Assembly (NCBI RefSeq): GCF_002786325.1
Contig: NZ_PGTB01000006.1
Span: 1 to 64,000 of the forward strand
Source: Pseudooceanicola lipolyticus
GTDB lineage: Bacteria; Pseudomonadota; Alphaproteobacteria; Rhodobacterales; Rhodobacteraceae
Direction: 5' to 3'
Length of the DNA stretch: 64,000 bases
The translations under genes and the position numbers were made by a program. The notes below the pieces were generated by a model. The model was not told the origin of the DNA. It made no database searches and saw nothing but the letters and a program-made list of their open reading frames with translations. Numbering within the stretch: position 1 is the stretch's first letter; each line of letters starts with the position of its first letter. Shown in pieces: positions 61,095-64,000 of the stretch.

Positions 61095-61865
61095 TCAGTC
61101 CCGGATGATGGCGACAGGGCGGCACCAGCCGGCCGAAGCCCCCTTGATCTTGACGGGGAAGCATTGCACCTCGAACCCGGTGGCCGGAAGCTGTTCGAGA
61201 TTGGCAAGCTTCTCGATATGGCAATAGCCGCGATCCATCCCGGCGCGGTGGCCTTCCCAGATCAGCGAGGCATCGCCGGTTTCGGCCACCTTCTTCGCGG
61301 TGTGGACAAAAGGCGCGTCCCAGCTCCAGGCGTCGGTGCCGCAAACCCGCATGCCCCGCTCGGTCATCCAGTTGGTTGCCGCGCGGCCGATGCCGCAGCC
61401 CGACGGCACATATTGCGGCGTGCCGTAATGCGCGGCGGCGGCGGTGTTCACCAGCACGATATCACCCGGTTGCAGGTCATGGCCGATGCGCTCGAACTCG
61501 GCCACCACGTCTTCGGGAGTGACAACATATCCGTCCGGCAGCGCCCGGAAATCAAGTTTGACCCCGCGCCCGATGCACCAGTCGAGCGGCACTTCGTCGA
61601 TGGTGATCGCCCGTTTGCCGCCATCCATCGTGGTATGATAATGATACGGCGCGTCAAGATGTGTGCCGTTATGGGTCGACAGGGTCACCTGCTCGACCGC
61701 CCAGCCCTCGCCGCCCGGCAGATCGTCGCGGCTTACCCCGGGAAAGAACGAGAGGATCTGCTCGGCCGTCTCCTGGTGGGCGAAATAGGTGATCTTGGGG
61801 CCAAGCCCCGGCGGATCGGCATAGTCCGTGTTTTCGAGTGGTCGAGAGAGGTCGATCAGGCGCAT
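61095..61865 (-). CDS. Cyclase family protein (kynurenine formamidase-like metal-dependent hydrolase)
   Basis: The protein is 256 aa. The cyclase-superfamily metal motif is STHNGTHLDAPYHYHTTM (HxGTHxDxPxH). The C-terminal region has CHIEKLANLEQLPATGFEVQCFPVKIKGASAGWCRPVAI, which is usual for this family. Known members hydrolyse N-formylkynurenine or open lactones and amides, binding Mn or Zn. It is followed by the FAH-type gene, and the pair may act in series on a cyclic or amide substrate taken in by the TRAP system upstream. Confidence 0.87.
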   Translation of the reverse strand: MRLIDLSRPLENTDYADPPGLGPKITYFAHQETAEQILSFFPGVSRDDLPGGEGWAVEQVTLSTHNGTHLDAPYHYHTTMDGGKRAITIDEVPLDWCIGRGVKLDFRALPDGYVVTPEDVVAEFERIGHDLQPGDIVLVNTAAAAHYGTPQYVPSGCGIGRAATNWMTERGMRVCGTDAWSWDAPFVHTAKKVAETGDASLIWEGHRAGMDRGYCHIEKLANLEQLPATGFEVQCFPVKIKGASAGWCRPVAIIRD

Positions 61866-61879
61866 GAATCTGTCCTTTG

Positions 61880-63181
61880 TCAACGGCCCAAAAGGCCGGT
61901 TGCGATTTGCGGGATGAGGATCAGCGCGACCAGGGTCAGCGTCATGATCAGGGCAAAGGGCGCGGCCCCCCGGAACACCTCGCCCAGGGTGATGCCGGTA
62001 TCCTTGAGGGTTGCGTGGACCACGAAAACCGACAGGCCCAGCGGTGGGGTCAGCAATCCGACCTCGACAGCCAGCACGGTGATCAGGCCGAAATGCACGA
62101 TGTCGATGCCCATCTGCTGGGTCACCGGATAGGCCAGCGGCACCGTCACCAGCATGATCGACGAACTGTCCAGAACGGTGCCCAGCAGCACCAGCAGCCC
62201 GGCAAACAGCATCAGGAAGCCGACGGGCCCGATGCCCGAGCCGATCGCGGCCTCGGTAATCGAGGCAGGCAACCCGGAAAACGCCAGCATGCGGCTGTAG
62301 ATCGAGGCGCCGATGATCAGAAAGCAGACCGCCGCGGTGATATGGCCCGTCTGCACCGCGATCCGCCAGGCAGCCCGGGCGCCGATCCGGCGCAGGACGA
62401 TGCCGATGATCACCGCCGCCGCCGCCCCGACAGCGCCGGCCTCGGTGGGGGTGAAGAAACCCAAGTAGATCCCCGACAACACCAGCGTCGCCAGGCCGAG
62501 CACCGGTAGAATGGTCCAGGTGGGCGTTGTTTCGCCTTCTTCCGCGGGGTTGATCCCTTCGAAGTACTGCGGCCGGGCCACGCCAAGACCGCTGAGATAC
62601 AGGATGTAGGCCCCGGCCAGCAGCAGCCCTGGACCGACGCCGCCGATGAACAGGTCGCCAATCGAGGAATCCGTCAGGATCGCGAAAAGGATCAACAGCA
62701 GCGACGGCGGGATCAGCATGCCCAGCACCGAAGACCCGGCGACAACCCCGACGGCAATGCTGCGATTGGTCCCGGCGCGCACCATTTCGGGCACTGCCAC
62801 CTTGGAAAAGACTGCCGCAGAGGCGATGGAAATGCCCGTGATCGCGGCGAAGACGGCATTGGACAGCACCGTCGCAACCCCGAGGCCGCCGCGCCAACGA
62901 CGCAGTCCGCGCGAGATAACCGCGAAAGTATCGCGGCCCATGCCGCTTTCCGAAACGGCGAGGCCCATCAGCACAAACAGCGGCACAACGCCAAACGTAT
63001 AGTCGGCAATGCTGTCCGTCGCGGCAAGCGCCACGAAGTTCATGGCAAGCTTGAGCTTGCCGGTGATTGCCCAGACCCCGAAGAGCGACACACCGGCCAG
63101 GGCAATCGCAACGTGCAGCCCGGCATAGATGGCAATGCCAATCGCGACCAGCGACAGGTATCCGACGGTGATTGGGTCCAT
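61880..63181 (-). CDS. dctM: TRAP transporter large permease (DctM)
   Basis: The protein is 433 aa, with DctM features: GVVPLFVLMGLAVSESGMGRDTF, TGISIASAAVFSKVAVPEMVRAG, PPSLLLILFAILTDSSIGDLFIGGVGPG. It is preceded by dctQ after two bases and followed by the cyclase gene after 14. Its substrate is probably the compound processed by the cyclase and FAH proteins. Confidence 0.95.
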   Translation of the reverse strand: MDPITVGYLSLVAIGIAIYAGLHVAIALAGVSLFGVWAITGKLKLAMNFVALAATDSIADYTFGVVPLFVLMGLAVSESGMGRDTFAVISRGLRRWRGGLGVATVLSNAVFAAITGISIASAAVFSKVAVPEMVRAGTNRSIAVGVVAGSSVLGMLIPPSLLLILFAILTDSSIGDLFIGGVGPGLLLAGAYILYLSGLGVARPQYFEGINPAEEGETTPTWTILPVLGLATLVLSGIYLGFFTPTEAGAVGAAAAVIIGIVLRRIGARAAWRIAVQTGHITAAVCFLIIGASIYSRMLAFSGLPASITEAAIGSGIGPVGFLMLFAGLLVLLGTVLDSSSIMLVTVPLAYPVTQQMGIDIVHFGLITVLAVEVGLLTPPLGLSVFVVHATLKDTGITLGEVFRGAAPFALIMTLTLVALILIPQIATGLLGR

Positions 63182-63183
63182 GA

Positions 63184-63720
63184 TCAGGCGTTCCGGTGTT
63201 CTTTGAATCGGGTCGCGGCGGTCAGCAGGAAGGACAGCGCCAGCAGGATCGAGCCCAGCACGATCAGGAACAGGAAGGGCCAGACCGGCAGGGTGAAATG
63301 CCCCTGCACCCCCTCCATCTCGCCACGTTCATAGGCGCGCACCACCTTCGGCCAGACCGCCCAGGCCAGCGTCAGGGCGAAGGCCGCGCCGCAAAGCTGC
63401 GCGATCAGGTCCAATGTCAGGCCGGCTGTCGGCCAGCGCCTGCGCACCATGCCCAGGATGCCGTCAGAGCGGATCATCTCGCCCTTGCGGTGGGTATGGG
63501 CGATTTGCAGAAAGACAATGCCGACGATGGAATATTTCACCATCTCCGGCACGCCCGCGATCGGGCGCCCCAATGTCTCGCGCCCCAGCACGTCGGCCAC
63601 GATCAGCACCATCAGCCACAGGATCCACAGCGTCGCCACCACATTGGCAGTGCCCATCACCACGTCTGCAACCTGGTCGAGGCGCCCGCGCGCCCCGACC
63701 CGGGTGATGTCCTGCGTCAT
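63184..63720 (-). CDS. dctQ: TRAP transporter small permease (DctQ)
   Basis: The protein is 178 aa with four hydrophobic segments, including VATLWILWLMVLIVADVLGRE and IVGIVFLQIAHTHRKGEMIRSDG, a DctQ signature. Its start overlaps the dctP stop by ATGA, so unlike the other three-gene systems in this window there is no hairpin between binding protein and permease. Confidence 0.93.
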   Translation of the reverse strand: MTQDITRVGARGRLDQVADVVMGTANVVATLWILWLMVLIVADVLGRETLGRPIAGVPEMVKYSIVGIVFLQIAHTHRKGEMIRSDGILGMVRRRWPTAGLTLDLIAQLCGAAFALTLAWAVWPKVVRAYERGEMEGVQGHFTLPVWPFLFLIVLGSILLALSFLLTAATRFKEHRNA

Positions 63721-64000
63721 TCCGCCGACCAGTCACGCGGCAATGCCACGCCCGCATCTTTGAGGTGGTTGATATAGGTGGTCAGCACCACGGTTCCGGG
63801 GATCCCCTTGCCGTCAAGATCCTTGGCCCAGTCCATCGCGATGTTCGGCAGGGTGTTTGCCCAGTTGCTGCGCTCTTCCTCCGACATTTCGGAAATCTGG
63901 GCGCCGCCCGCTTCCATCGCCTTGAAGGCCCCGGCAACCCGCGCTTCCAGTCCGGTGCGATAATCCGCGGCAAAGGTGTCGGCCGCCGCGCGCAGGGCCT
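63717..64000 (-). CDS. dctP: TRAP transporter substrate-binding protein (DctP), C-terminal part
   Basis: Only the last 94 codons are in the window; the start is beyond the right edge. The visible part, with a helix starting ALRAAADTFAADYRTGLEA, then SEEERSNWANTLPNIAMDWAKDLD and YINHLKDAGVALPRDW, fits the DctP C-terminal helices. Together with dctQ and dctM it completes the fourth TRAP system. Confidence 0.8.
   Translation of the reverse strand, partial: ALRAAADTFAADYRTGLEARVAGAFKAMEAGGAQISEMSEEERSNWANTLPNIAMDWAKDLDGKGIPGTVVLTTYINHLKDAGVALPRDWSAE

Noticed and set aside
61095-62897. 600-codon leftward frame joining part of the dctM region to the cyclase gene
   Set aside because: The N-terminal part reads dctM in a wrong frame; the real cyclase starts at 61865 with a normal N-terminus.
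1-64000. tRNA, rRNA, CRISPR arrays, phage genes, attachment sites, riboswitches
   Set aside because: I looked for these and found none that I could support; no direct-repeat array and no integrase or replication gene were seen.

Overview
The window reads as chromosome or megaplasmid DNA of a GC-rich alphaproteobacterium, most likely a Rhodobacterales (Roseobacter-group) organism. Reasons: four TRAP systems plus Liv-type and ribose-type ABC importers in 64 kb, several FCD-type GntR regulators, IlvD/DapA/enolase-superfamily sugar-acid enzymes, and ATGA/TGATG-coupled operons throughout. No tRNA, rRNA, CRISPR array, intact insertion sequence or replication gene was seen. This is a catabolic 'uptake plus oxidation' region, not a housekeeping one.

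Layout. (1) 1-7061: leftward operon dctP-dctQ-dctM-pdxA2-RhamD-like dehydratase-DapA-like dehydratase-aldehyde dehydrogenase (cut by the left edge), with a divergent GntR. It should take an aldonate to 2-oxoglutarate. (2) 7161-12863: leftward ilvD-like dehydratase, TRAP dctPQM, a 42-aa membrane micro-protein and an iclR gene. A strong -35 box and an IclR-type inverted repeat lie just upstream. (3) 13168-18682: MdeB/AceE-like E1 and RraA-family aldolase (leftward), then an Lrp regulator, an SDR and an HpaI-family aldolase (rightward). (4) 18767-22112: two glutathione transferases under a divergent TetR with a double operator, then a LysR. (5) 22134-33714: long leftward run livG-livF-livK-livH-livM-acyl-CoA dehydrogenase-MDR reductase-acyl-CoA synthetase-glpD-glpK. 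(6) 34177-41507: ribose-type ABC importer with a xylose-isomerase-like protein, divergent LacI with its operator, and a cupin. (7) 41827-42888: a short RTX protein.

(8) 43102-60025 is the most interesting part. It holds a complete set of nickel-pincer nucleotide (NPN) genes in two leftward blocks, gntR-larE-larB-gntR and larA-larC. Between them lies a rightward TAXI-TRAP importer, a ThDP-dependent decarboxylase-like enzyme and a GlcD-like FAD dehydrogenase. Next to larAC are another GntR and an L-arabinonate-dehydratase-like/DapA-like pair. The LarA homologue keeps the NPN-attachment Lys and Ni-binding His at the expected spacing, so it is probably an NPN-dependent 2-hydroxyacid racemase or epimerase of unassigned substrate. 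The stretch 59209-60141 is mostly non-coding and carries the tail of a broken MIP18/DUF59-like gene.

(9) 60142-64000: fumarylacetoacetase-family hydrolase, cyclase-family metalloenzyme and a fourth TRAP system (dctP cut by the right edge).

Recurring features: in four of the transporter operons a GC-rich hairpin lies directly after the substrate-binding-protein gene, and most regulators have a recognisable palindrome in the adjacent promoter region.
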